A stretch of DNA of 64,000 nt from Ktedonobacter racemifer DSM 44963 (GCF_000178855.1 NZ_ADVG01000004.1:1240001-1304000), one strand, 5' to 3'; counted from the first letter of the stretch, positions 43,929 to 51,839 are shown. A program made the numbers and translations. The notes: generated by a model not told the origin, from the letters alone.

Positions 43929-43959
43929 TTGACTTCAAGTTAACTTGAATATGTACACT
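43929..43959 (+). promoter_or_regulatory. MerR-type promoter with SoxR-like box for thioredoxin
   Basis: TTGACT (43929-43934) and TACACT (43954-43959) are 19 bases apart, the long spacer of MerR-family promoters. The spacer region carries the 16-bp palindrome TTCAAGTTAACTTGAA (43934-43949), centred between the two boxes; the core TCAAGTTAACTTGA is the same as in the SoxR site of the E. coli soxS promoter (from memory CCTCAAGTTAACTTGAGG). No SoxR gene is in the window. Confidence 0.65.
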
Positions 43960-44010
43960 TCATGGAAACTGATATCCATCAGCATACAAAAATAACAAGG
44001 AGATCAAATC

Positions 44011-44370
44011 ATGCAGGAATACAACAATCTTTTTGCCGTAAATGACCAGGATTTTGAGTTGCAGGTATTGCGATCCGACCTGCCGGTTATCGTCGATTTC
44101 TGGGCCGAGTGGTGCCCCCATTGCCATACTCTCGCTCCTGTATACAAGAAGTTGAGCACAACTTTTGAGGGCAAATTACGCTTTGCTACTATCAACGCTG
44201 ATGAAAGCCCAAGCATTGGCGCCACCTTCGGCGTACAGGGACTCCCAACCTTGATAGTCTTCCACACTGGCAAACCCGTTGCACGCATCGTTGGCCCACA
44301 TCCCACACGTTTACAACAACATATCGAGCGAGCGCTTGCGGAGATTAGCGCCTCTCAACCCTCCTTGTAG
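44011..44370 (+). CDS. trxA: Thioredoxin
   Basis: A 119-aa thioredoxin with AAGGAGATCAAATC before ATG 44011. The redox site is WAEWCPHC with Cys35 and Cys38; the usual active-site dipeptide is Gly-Pro, here Pro-His, closer to DsbA and some divergent thioredoxins. Other landmarks are VDFWAEW, INADESPS and the cis-Pro in GLPTLIVF. It reduces disulfides in cytosolic proteins using thioredoxin reductase. The promoter has a SoxR-like box, so redox induction is likely. Confidence 0.93.
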   Translation: MQEYNNLFAVNDQDFELQVLRSDLPVIVDFWAEWCPHCHTLAPVYKKLSTTFEGKLRFATINADESPSIGATFGVQGLPTLIVFHTGKPVARIVGPHPTRLQQHIERALAEISASQPSL

Positions 44371-44444
44371 GAGCGCGAAGCTTTCCCATTCCAGGCAGCC
44401 TGGGGATGTTTCTCTTTCTCAGGAAAGCCTTCGCGCCTGCGGCG

Positions 44445-44509
44445 CTCAAGATAAGGGGATGTGGGTGGAAAACGGCATTGCTGTTTCTACCCACATCCCT
44501 TATCTTGAG
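44445..44509. repeat. Imperfect inverted repeat after trxA (shared-arm family)
   Basis: CTCAAGATAAGGGGATGTGG (start) at 44445 pairs with 44489-44509 except for one extra C in the left arm; the inner third (GAAAACGGC / CTGTTTC) is only partly complementary. To the left is CGCGCCTGCGGCGCTC, the same small palindrome as at other copies. This looks like a decayed member. Confidence 0.8.
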
Positions 44510-44633
44510 ACAAGCGTAGCGAGCCGAGGCAAGAACTAGAAAGCCCTTCTTCTCTTTTATGAGTTCCCCTTGGAAGCAAAATAGAGTATAGTGAGAGAAA
44601 GAAACGGCAGACAACAGTAAAGGAGCATAGAGC

Positions 44634-44978
44634 ATGCAAAGCGACAATATTATGGGGTTTATCATTGTCGGTGTGGGCATTATTTGCTGGATCTGGGTAT
44701 TGCTGGATTGTATTCGCGATCCCGAACTCGACAAGGCAGGCCGAAAACGCTGGATCGCTTTCGTCGCGCTTGTACCCGCGATTGGCGCGCTCTTCTATGT
44801 CCAGCGCCGTCGCTCCGAACATAAGGCGCAGAACTTTCCCGCAACAGAGGCAGCCAGGCAAGCAGCTACCCCCGCTCCTTTTCAGCACCTTGAGCACTTC
44901 TCGCATCATGCTCACGCCGAAGATCCCATAGTCGAAGAAGCTTCGGCGCAAGAGCAGGAGCCACATCATGAACTCTAA
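44634..44978 (+). CDS. PLDc_N-like small membrane protein
   Basis: A 114-aa protein with AAAGGAGCATAGAGC before ATG 44634. The first helix (IMGFIIVGVGIICWIWVLLD) ends in the WIWVLLDCIRD motif and the second (WIAFVALVPAIGALFYVQR) ends in a basic RRR stretch; this is the pattern of phospholipase D N-terminal membrane domains (PLDc_N), here without a catalytic domain. The tail is rich in His and Glu. Its paralogue lies at 47325-47801, on the other side of the MFS remnant and TnpB element. Confidence 0.75.
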   Translation: MQSDNIMGFIIVGVGIICWIWVLLDCIRDPELDKAGRKRWIAFVALVPAIGALFYVQRRRSEHKAQNFPATEAARQAATPAPFQHLEHFSHHAHAEDPIVEEASAQEQEPHHEL

Positions 44979-45504
44979 AGTCCTGTAAAAGGGGCTTTTT
45001 GATGCGTAAGACTTTTGGGCCCGCGACGATGAGTGCAACGAGCAACAGCACCACGCCCTGCAAGCTATAAAGGTAGCGCTGAGAAAGCACCTCCTGCAAA
45101 AGTCCCATGCCCAGGTAAATTACCAGTGTGATCAATGCGAAAAAGGTTGCAAACGTCGCATACACCCGTCCCTGATAATCTGGATCGACGCGACGCTGCA
45201 CACTTGTGTTGTAAAAGATACGAATCTCTATAAACACACCAATACAAAAGTTCGCAGCCATTGCCGCCAGCAGGCCTTGCGCGAAGGCGAGGAAGAGCAC
45301 ACATAGCCCTGTCACCGCAACCCCATAGACCATCAGCCGCTTCTCGTCAATACGATATCTCAGTAACGGCAACAAAATGCCTCCCACAATTGCTCCGATG
45401 GCGAAACATGCATCGATGGTACCAAGGCCAGATGTTCCCACCTTCAAAACGCTCGTGGCAAAAGGTACAAGCAATGTATTGATCACAGCAATAGTCATGG
45501 TAAA

Positions 45505-46987
45505 AGTCAGTACCCTACGGCGAAAGCCGAGGGCTTGGAGTTGTGTCTGAACTCCACCGCAATTCAGCATACCGTTTCAGGCGTGCTGCTTTGGCTTCAT
45601 CGTCCGACACAGAAGGCGCGTACTGACAAGAGGCCCGTTCCTCTCCAGTCTTGCCGGATAAGAAGCGTTCGCATCGCAATGTTTCTTGCACCAACCAGAT
45701 CGGCATGGAGCGTGTACTGACAATTCTGACAGACGAAGAGCAATCCTTTGTTGGGTCTATTCTCTTTGCAGGTGTGCCCACATTTGGGGCACGCTTGCGA
45801 GGTAGAGTTGGCATCGACCTTGATTGCCATACTTCGATGTAAGAGCGCTTTATAGGCAATCATGCTATGCAACTCAGCGAAGGACCATTTGGAGAAGGTA
45901 CGATTGGCTTTTCGCTGTTTTGCATTTTTGCCTTTGCGTCGTTTGGTACGTTCTCGAATGTCTGTCAGATGCTCCAGTCCAATCAAGCTTTGAGGGTGCT
46001 GTAGGACAATCCGCTTACTCACGACATGATTGGTATTCTGCTTCAACCGTCTCTCTCGTCCACTGATGGCAACGAGCCTTCTTGTCGCTGAACGAGTGCC
46101 TTTCTTTTGCAGACGTTTTCTCAGTCGTGCGTAGTGGTTTGCCTTGGGGACAATCTGTTTGCCTGAATGGAAGGTGCAATCCCCTTGCATCGTCGCCGTG
46201 ACGGCGAGATATCGCATCCCCACATCCACTCCGGCGACCTGCTTGTGCGTTTCAGGTGTAGGATCAGCCGTCTCAATTTCAAGAGAGACAAGGAGGTAAA
46301 ATTGTTTCTTGGGCTTGTCATACCAGAGTTTAGATGCACCAATCTCCGCTCCACGCTGGATCAATGCCACATGCTTATTGTAGCCAGTATAGGGCACGAT
46401 AACACGTCCCTCAAGGGTCAGGATGCTCACCTGCTGCTCTTTCTTGAAGGTGTAGTCTTTCTTGTACTGATAGGTCAACGTGGGGGAGATGAACTTGGGA
46501 GCCTTATCAAGCCCTTTGTAGCGTTTCTTGGTCTTCCCTTCCTTACGATGAACAGCATTGTTCTTCACCTTTGTCCAGAGGGTTTTATACGAGGCACCAA
46601 CTTGGCGAGGAACAGAACAGGCCATTTGCGAAGGCAGATGAAAACGGAGGCGGATCTCTTCGTAGGTGGCATCTTGCAAACGAACAGCATTGCTCATCTT
46701 GCCATGCGCAAAGGCGTACTGGCTCACATAGTTGAGAGAATCCCGATACGCCAGTTGCGTTGTACGTAATGCCTTGAATTGCTCGGGCGTTGTATTTAAT
46801 TTGAGTTTCGCTGTTAATACCGTTTGCATACGCTAAATTATACCATAGTTTTCATCTGACTGTCAAAATACATGAGCAGATGAGAGCATGTCTACGGCGT
46901 ATTCCACCCAAGCCACCTACAAAGGAACGCCGCATTCCTCCCCATGCCTGAAAGGGCAGGGGCATCCTGCGGCGTTTTGGGTGAAAG
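45505..46987 (-). mobile_element. IS605-superfamily TnpB element, copy 2
   Basis: 1483 bp and nearly identical to 28016-29499, with a single-base indel and a few substitutions. Its limits follow from the break of identity: AGTCAGTACC on one side and GGGTGAAAG on the other. It interrupts the MFS remnant. Both copies show CTTTCACCC on the minus strand at the upstream end, so CTTTC(A) is a candidate target/TAM sequence. Confidence 0.9.
45597..46829 (-). CDS. tnpB: TnpB RNA-guided endonuclease, intact copy 2
   Basis: A 410-aa TnpB differing from copy 1 at three residues. The RuvC-like site (VDVGMRYL, IGLEHLTD and LHADLVGARN) and the zinc ribbon (CPKCG and CQNC) are complete. Its omega RNA would take its guide from the bases beyond the 45505 end, that is, from the interrupted MFS gene, so it should direct cutting of the uninterrupted allele. 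Confidence 0.93.
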   Translation of the reverse strand: MQTVLTAKLKLNTTPEQFKALRTTQLAYRDSLNYVSQYAFAHGKMSNAVRLQDATYEEIRLRFHLPSQMACSVPRQVGASYKTLWTKVKNNAVHRKEGKTKKRYKGLDKAPKFISPTLTYQYKKDYTFKKEQQVSILTLEGRVIVPYTGYNKHVALIQRGAEIGASKLWYDKPKKQFYLLVSLEIETADPTPETHKQVAGVDVGMRYLAVTATMQGDCTFHSGKQIVPKANHYARLRKRLQKKGTRSATRRLVAISGRERRLKQNTNHVVSKRIVLQHPQSLIGLEHLTDIRERTKRRKGKNAKQRKANRTFSKWSFAELHSMIAYKALLHRSMAIKVDANSTSQACPKCGHTCKENRPNKGLLFVCQNCQYTLHADLVGARNIAMRTLLIRQDWRGTGLLSVRAFCVGR

Positions 46988-47324
46988 AAAAATACCTGGA
47001 AGGGCAGAGAAAATACGACGAGAGTCCAAATCACACGCGCCGTTGGTGTGAGGATACCTGCGCGAATATGATGCGTGTACGTCGCTTTCGTGAAAAAAAG
47101 CGTGCCCACGACTTCTCGCCACCTCTAGCACACTAAACTGGATCAGTTGAACATCTACTAAACTGAACAGCCCTCGGCGCACACAGGGCGCTTTCCTTGC
47201 GCCGCGAGAAGCAGGCAGGCGTGACGCGCAACCGCGATTTGCTGCTCTTTGTGCTTGCCTTGTAGAGAAAAGATCCTTATAATAGAGGCGTGTCTATACA
47301 AAAGTAAACAAGGAGCCAGCCATC

Positions 47325-47801
47325 ATGCAGATCGCGACATTCTGGTCTAACTCTCTGGCGCACCCCTTCCAAACCGTGCTCTCCCTGGCTGGTGCGGGAG
47401 CTGCTTTTCTTATTATTGGTGTGATATTCGTCGCCGCGCTTTTCGGCCTGGCCCTTACCGCCTTCTGGGTCTGGATGCTTATTGATTGTGTGCGCAACCG
47501 TTACTTGAAAGACGATGCCAGAGTCGTGTGGGCGCTGGTCATCTTCTTTACCCACCTGATAGGCGCCTTCGTCTACTATCTGACCGAGTACTCCGGTCGC
47601 AAGAGAAACGCCCCGCTGTATGTGTCTCCCTATATTCCCAATGCTCAGGTACAGGCCCAGCAGCCACCCCTCTATCAGCAAGGCTATCAGGCCTCGCGAG
47701 AGCAGGCGTATTCGCCTGAGGCACACCAGCCAGACTGGCACTCCTCTGAGCTACCTCGCACCTCTTATCCCGAACAGTCCGAGCCGCCACTGCAACAGTA
47801 G
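47325..47801 (+). CDS. PLDc_N-like membrane protein with Gln/Pro-rich tail
   Basis: A 158-aa protein with AAGGAGCCAGCCATC before ATG 47325. The hydrophobic part (about 17-50, VLSLAGAGAAFLIIGVIFVA) leads to ALTAFWVWMLIDCVRNRYLK, then a second helix (VVWALVIFFTHLIGAFVYYL). WMLIDCVRN is the PLDc_N motif shared with the 44634 gene. The last 60 residues are low complexity (Gln, Pro, Tyr) and probably disordered. Role unknown. Confidence 0.75.
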   Translation: MQIATFWSNSLAHPFQTVLSLAGAGAAFLIIGVIFVAALFGLALTAFWVWMLIDCVRNRYLKDDARVVWALVIFFTHLIGAFVYYLTEYSGRKRNAPLYVSPYIPNAQVQAQQPPLYQQGYQASREQAYSPEAHQPDWHSSELPRTSYPEQSEPPLQQ

Positions 47802-47981
47802 AGGCTACCTATCCCCCATATTACCCGCCTGGGCCAGGCTTATACCCACTTTTGTTGCCATCCTCTGCTATTTGAGGTTAAGATATAGTGACTAAAGAAG
47901 GGGCGTGTACTGCGCTGTAAGAAGAAAAATATCAATCTATCCCCCTCTTGGTACCGCGAAACTTAAGGAGGATCCTCTAGC

Positions 47982-49607
47982 GTGAACAACAGGCAGCACC
48001 TGAGTGGTGCGCAGGCAATTATTGCTACCTTGCAGGCATTCCAGGTCGATACTATCTTCGGCATTCCCGGTATTCATACACTTCCCCTCTACGACGAGAT
48101 CCACAAGACACCCGGTATGCGTCATGTGCTGGCGCGCCACGAGCAGGGCGCGGGCTTTATGGCTGAGGGCTATGCCCGCGCCACGGGTCGCCCCGGCGTG
48201 GTTAGCACGATCACCGGTCCTGGCCTCACCAATGTCGCGACCGCCGTTGCCAGCGCCTTCGCCGACTCTATCCCGCTCCTTGTCATCAGCAGCAGCGGAC
48301 CCCACGCCACCGCCTCTCGCGGGCGCGGCGAGCTGCACGAACTCAAAAATCAGCTTGGGGTAATGGAGTCGCTCGCGGGCTGGGCGCGTGCCGTGGAGTG
48401 TGTCGAGGAAATTCCTGGAGCCATTCAAGATGCCATGCGCATCATGCGTTCCGGGCGCGCTAGGGGAGCCTACCTGCAAGTACCTTATGACCTGTTTCGC
48501 GCATACGCCACTGTCACCCTGCCCACAGCAGAAGAACTTATTTTTGAGCCACGACGCCCACAGGAGGCGGATATTATACAGGCGGCCCAGTTGCTGCGCG
48601 AGGCCCGCAAGCCTGTTATTCTCGCGGGCACAGGTGCCACCATGGCACACGCCAACCAGGAGCTGATCGCGTTGGCTGAACGCTTGCAAGCACCGGTCAT
48701 CCTGGGCAGCAAGAGCCACGACGTCATCCCCAATGACCATCCCCTGGCCGTCCTGACCACCACCTATACCAATACCGAACTGCATCCGCTCCTGGAGAGC
48801 TCTGATCTACTCTTGGTGGTGGGAAGCAAGCTGGGAGCCGAGCGCACAGCTTATGGGCAATATCCCCTGCCACCTCGCCTGGTGCATATCGATATCGATC
48901 CCACGGTCATCGGGCATACCTATCCCGCGATGCTCGGAATTGTCGCGGACGCCCGCGAGGCTCTACAAGCCCTCAATACTCAACTAGGCGATCTCGCCAG
49001 CGCCCGCCCAGAGCTAGAGACTGAGCTGAGCCAGGTTAGAGCCAAAATTCGCCAGGAGACGCGAGCACGTTTCGGCGAAGAAGTCGCCCTGCTGGATAGT
49101 GTGCGCGCCGCCGTCCCGCCTCATGGCATGATTGTCGCGGATATGACCATGCTTGGATACGCCAGCACCGTATTCCTGCCGGTCTACGAGCCTGGAAGCT
49201 TTATTCATCCCTGCGAGTTCTGTACAATTGGTTGTGGCCTGCCCCTGGCGCTCGGAGCGCAGGTTGCCCAGCCAGAGCGGCCCGTTGTCGCGCTCTGCGG
49301 CGATGGCGGCTTCCTCCTCAACTCCAGCGAACTGGCGACCGCCGTTCAGGAACAGCTTCCCGTGGTTGTCGTGATCTTCAACGACTCAACCTTTACCTGC
49401 GTCAAGACTGAACAGCGCCAGGCCTACGAGGGTCGCTATATCGCGACCGACATCGTTGAGCCAGATTATGTGGCTCTGGCCCAGGCCTTCCACTTGCGGG
49501 GCATACGCGCCGAGGGTCTCGAGGCGCTCCAGGCCGCTATCCAGGAAGGCCTGGCCTCCCGACGTCCCACCCTGATCGAGGTTCCCCTATCACCTAAGCC
49601 CTGGTAA
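47982..49607 (+). CDS. Thiamine-diphosphate enzyme, acetolactate synthase-like
   Basis: A 541-aa ThDP-dependent enzyme starting at GTG 47982 behind AAGGAGGATCCTCTAGC. The N-terminal pyrimidine domain carries the essential Glu in LARHEQGAGFMAEGYARATG; the PP-binding motif is CGDGGFLLNSSELATAVQEQ ending in the Asn of FNDSTFTCVK. It matches the AHAS/benzoylformate decarboxylase/5-guanidino-2-oxopentanoate decarboxylase group. It is single, without IlvN or an amino-acid operon, so catabolic decarboxylation of a 2-oxo acid is more likely than branched-chain synthesis. Confidence 0.88.
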   Translation: MNNRQHLSGAQAIIATLQAFQVDTIFGIPGIHTLPLYDEIHKTPGMRHVLARHEQGAGFMAEGYARATGRPGVVSTITGPGLTNVATAVASAFADSIPLLVISSSGPHATASRGRGELHELKNQLGVMESLAGWARAVECVEEIPGAIQDAMRIMRSGRARGAYLQVPYDLFRAYATVTLPTAEELIFEPRRPQEADIIQAAQLLREARKPVILAGTGATMAHANQELIALAERLQAPVILGSKSHDVIPNDHPLAVLTTTYTNTELHPLLESSDLLLVVGSKLGAERTAYGQYPLPPRLVHIDIDPTVIGHTYPAMLGIVADAREALQALNTQLGDLASARPELETELSQVRAKIRQETRARFGEEVALLDSVRAAVPPHGMIVADMTMLGYASTVFLPVYEPGSFIHPCEFCTIGCGLPLALGAQVAQPERPVVALCGDGGFLLNSSELATAVQEQLPVVVVIFNDSTFTCVKTEQRQAYEGRYIATDIVEPDYVALAQAFHLRGIRAEGLEALQAAIQEGLASRRPTLIEVPLSPKPW

Positions 49608-49647
49608 GTAGCCGCGTTGTGGTCCGCTACTTGCGTACGCGGCTACT
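49607..49647. repeat. 11-bp inverted repeat related to the 37344 repeat
   Basis: AGTAGCCGCGT (49607-49617) pairs with ACGCGGCTACT (49637-49647), loop 19 nt. Its arms equal the outer part of the repeat at 37344-37396. It starts at the stop codon of the ThDP enzyme and overlaps the end of the convergent TerC-type gene. Confidence 0.7.
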
Positions 49648-50376
49648 GGTGGCGGCCTGTTTGGCCAGTGCTTCGCGTCGCCATATAAAAACGTCTACGA
49701 TCAGAACCAGCATGATTGTCACGATGGGAAATACAATATCTGCCGAGGGGATATGCAGCAGGATCGGGCCAACCTGGTGATCATCGAGCAGCATATGGCC
49801 CGCCGTCCAGGCCAACACCAGGGCCGCCAGGTCCAGGAGTAAGGGGATGCGCGACATCAAGGCGGATATCAGTGCGCTTCCCAGGAGTAATAGAACCACG
49901 CTCAGCAACAGGCCCACAATCAGAGTAGGAATATGACCGTCAGCAACGCCAGCAACGGCCAGCACATTGTCCAGGCTCATCGTGACATCGGCGACCAGGA
50001 TCGTCAGCAAGGCGCTCCGCAGGCTATTACGCTTCTTGCCAGGTTTCTCCTGCTCAGAGACTGCCTGCTGCCCCTGGTCTGACTGAGCCTTCTCGCCCCG
50101 CTCCAGCAGAAGCTTGATCGCGATATAGAGTAAAATAGCGCCACCAATGGCCTGGAGGAGCGGCAGACCTAACAGGACCGAGGCAATAACCGTGAACACA
50201 ATACGCAACAGAATGGCGCTTCCACCACCAAGCAAGATAGCCCACCAGCGGCGCCGTTGATCCAGGCCCGCCGCCGCGGCGCCAATTACTAGCGCATTAT
50301 CGCCACTAAGCGCCAGATCCGCCAGGACAATTTTTAATAATTCTACAATACTAAAACCCGCTATTAATGAGAACAC
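49627..50376 (-). CDS. TerC family integral membrane protein
   Basis: A 249-aa protein with about seven helices. The two inverted halves of the family each carry the acidic motif: ADLALSGDNALVIGAAAAGL and ADVTMSLDNVLAVAG, separated by a hydrophilic loop (KAQSDQGQQAVSEQEKPGKK). This is the YjbE/YkoY/TerC group, of which several members export Mn2+ or load metalloproteins. I looked for the yybP-ykoY manganese riboswitch upstream and saw no clear match. Convergent with the ThDP gene. Confidence 0.9.
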   Translation of the reverse strand: MFSLIAGFSIVELLKIVLADLALSGDNALVIGAAAAGLDQRRRWWAILLGGGSAILLRIVFTVIASVLLGLPLLQAIGGAILLYIAIKLLLERGEKAQSDQGQQAVSEQEKPGKKRNSLRSALLTILVADVTMSLDNVLAVAGVADGHIPTLIVGLLLSVVLLLLGSALISALMSRIPLLLDLAALVLAWTAGHMLLDDHQVGPILLHIPSADIVFPIVTIMLVLIVDVFIWRREALAKQAATSSRVRK

Positions 50377-50863
50377 TGTATCTATGCCTTTCAGCGAACG
50401 TTGATTGTATTACAACCTGCCTACAACAGCCCTGTATCCCCCGAGCAAAGGTTTACATCCTCATGCGCTTCCCCCTCTTCTCCCTGACATTTCTATACTA
50501 TAGTAGTATCACATTTTTAGCACATTACAAACGTCAGATGTACCTCTTTACTCATTACCATATGCAATAAAGAAACCTCCGCCCCTGGCGTGGTTTCTCA
50601 CTTCTCTATAACTCTTCGACTATGTGCGTCCATCCATTTATATGGACATATGTATAAACGCAAAGTCCGTTTGAATATCAAATCTTGGGTATCAGATCTC
50701 AAAGTGGAGAAGGGCACTACATCACACCAGTTCATCAATAACACTGCCCCTGTAACTATTCAGCCTCCTCAGCTGGTGGTCTTGCCGCGCCTGGATACAA
50801 TTCCTGACTGCGTAAGACTTCTGTATGCATGCGAGGAGTACTGAATAGTTACCCTGCTCTCGA
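50377..50863. other. Gap with a short hairpin and a possible mini-element
   Basis: AGAAACC/GGTTTCT (50571-50577 with 50592-50598) encloses GCC-cct-GGC and can fold into a hairpin. The repeat at 50752-50852 is listed separately. The frame 50590-50844 (MVSHFSITLRL) or a shorter one from ATG 50649 (MYKRKVRLNIKSW) might encode a small protein, but neither has a ribosome site; uncertain. Confidence 0.4.
50752..50852. repeat. 101-bp segment with 12-bp terminal inverted repeats
   Basis: GTAACTATTCAG (50752-50763) and CTGAATAGTTAC (50841-50852) are exactly inverted, and the next bases (CCTCCT and AGGAG) extend the match. This could be a small non-autonomous element or a long regulatory hairpin. No second copy was seen in the window. 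Confidence 0.5.
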
Positions 50864-51061
50864 TTATGCGGGCAGTGTGGAGTTATTGAGCAAGGTATCG
50901 AGGGTCATTTTGCGCACACGATAACCACGGCGCTTGCCACGGTGTGGCAGCGTCACCGCCTCCAGAGCGCCACTCTTAATCCAGCGCCGTACCGTTGTAT
51001 CGTCCACCCGCAGATGGCGCGCCACCTCGCGCACCGTCAATAGTTCATCACCTTGAGTCAT
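50864..51061 (-). CDS. Helix-turn-helix excisionase-like DNA-binding protein
   Basis: A 65-aa protein from ATG 51061 (MTQGDELLTVREVARHLRVD), behind GAGGAGAAGGAA; a frame 31 residues longer lacks a ribosome site. The HTH_17/MerR-like domain is complete: LLTVREVARHLRVDDTTVRR, then WIKSGALEAVTLPHRGKRRG. Proteins of this size are excisionases or small repressors; no integrase is near it. Confidence 0.85.
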   Translation of the reverse strand: MTQGDELLTVREVARHLRVDDTTVRRWIKSGALEAVTLPHRGKRRGYRVRKMTLDTLLNNSTLPA

Positions 51062-51355
51062 TTCCTTCTCCTCATGTAGAGTTGCTTTCACGATCCTAAC
51101 CTCCTGAATTCGACGTATGTTAAAAGATACTTTTGTGCCGTGTGTAGCAGGCAATTTTGTACGATGCTACATAGTGTAGTCGCAACGTATTAACTGATAC
51201 TTAGAAGAAACTGAAGTCATCCTGAACATGCCAGCATTGCCTGCAATACCTGGATGTGTTATCAGCACCTTCACCACATCAATCTACCCTGGTGCATTTA
51301 TGTCTTCAGTATAAAGACACCATATATATGGGTTCTTGGACCCATCGAGGGAATT

Positions 51356-51389
51356 TTTGTGTATTTACCCCGAGGGGTAAATACACAAA
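51356..51389. repeat. 16-bp-stem inverted repeat with 2-nt loop
   Basis: TTTGTGTATTTACCCC at 51356-51371 is exactly complementary to 51374-51389. The arm has the TTTACCCC core, reminiscent of the shared-arm family read outward, but is AT-rich. No gene ends nearby. Confidence 0.75.
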
Positions 51390-51505
51390 TTGCAATTCTC
51401 AGATCTAATTCAGCTTTGTCACAGTATCAGTTCATCTTTATGCGTTATAGTATGAACATAAGAGACATAGGAAGAGACAACTCACATTTACCCTTCTCTC
51501 GTATC

Positions 51506-51537
51506 GAGGCCACTGCTACGCACCAGGCAGTGGCCTC
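51506..51537 (+). terminator. Rho-independent terminator-like hairpin
   Basis: GAGGCCACTGC (51506-51516) pairs with GCAGTGGCCTC (51527-51537), loop 10 nt, followed by GGTCATTTTT. No plus-strand gene ends just before it, so it may end a short untranslated transcript. Confidence 0.55.
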
Positions 51538-51776
51538 GGTCATTTTTAGCTTTATGCCAGATTTCACGAATTAAAACGCAAAAAAATTTGCCCTCGTTTT
51601 CTCGGGCAAATTAAAAGGTATCTCTTCAAGAGCAAAGACATCGATCAGCCCCTTTAGCGTATCGACACATAACAGAACACCCGCCAGAAATACCTTGTCC
51701 CTATTGTACAATCCAGCCCTGAAAACAGGCTGAGATTTTCCTGAGATTAAACTGAGATTAAGATTTCTAGTCAGAG

Positions 51777-51838
51777 AGTAAGAAAAAGAGGGACGAGGTG
51801 CAGGCAATTACCTGCACCTCGTCCCTCTTTTTCTTACT
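51777..51838. terminator. Perfect 28-bp-stem hairpin after the glucokinase gene
   Basis: AGTAAGAAAAAGAGGGACGA (start) at 51777-51804 is exactly complementary to 51811-51838, loop CAATTA. On the minus strand it starts two bases after the glucokinase stop and its arm begins AGTAAGAAAAAG and ends CTTTTTCTTACT, a U-rich descending arm, so termination is plausible. Confidence 0.8.
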
Positions 51839-51839
51839 A

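Larger units (their letters stand above)
44866..47109 (-). pseudogene. MFS transporter remnant split by a TnpB element
   Basis: The C-terminal part (about 45506 down to 44866) continues TFTMTIAVINTLLVPFATSV with helices such as LMVYGVAVTGLCVLFLAFAQ and FATFFALITLVIYLGMGLLQ, as in the last six helices of major facilitator transporters. The part before it lies beyond the element: RVIWTLVVFSLPFQVFF, in the same direction, ending at 46988. The two read in one frame if the element is taken out. The N-terminal half of a transporter is missing upstream of 47109, so the gene was probably already defective. Confidence 0.7.
51062..51839. other. Gap of about 780 bp with hairpins but no gene
   Basis: No supported gene. 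It contains the inverted repeats and hairpins at 51356-51389, 51506-51537 and 51777-51838 and, at 51585-51612, AATTTGCCC/GGGCAAATT with an A-run before it (a T-run on the minus strand). The frames 51254-51574 and 51571-51807 have no ribosome site or family. Confidence 0.45.

Noticed and set aside
47940..47981. Leader peptide or T-box before the ThDP enzyme
   Set aside because: The 5' region is short and shows only a ribosome site; no T-box core or leader peptide rich in branched-chain codons was found.
50377..50560. yybP-ykoY manganese riboswitch before the TerC-type gene
   Set aside because: Some GGGGAAG-like bases occur on the minus strand, but the paired-loop layout of the riboswitch could not be found.
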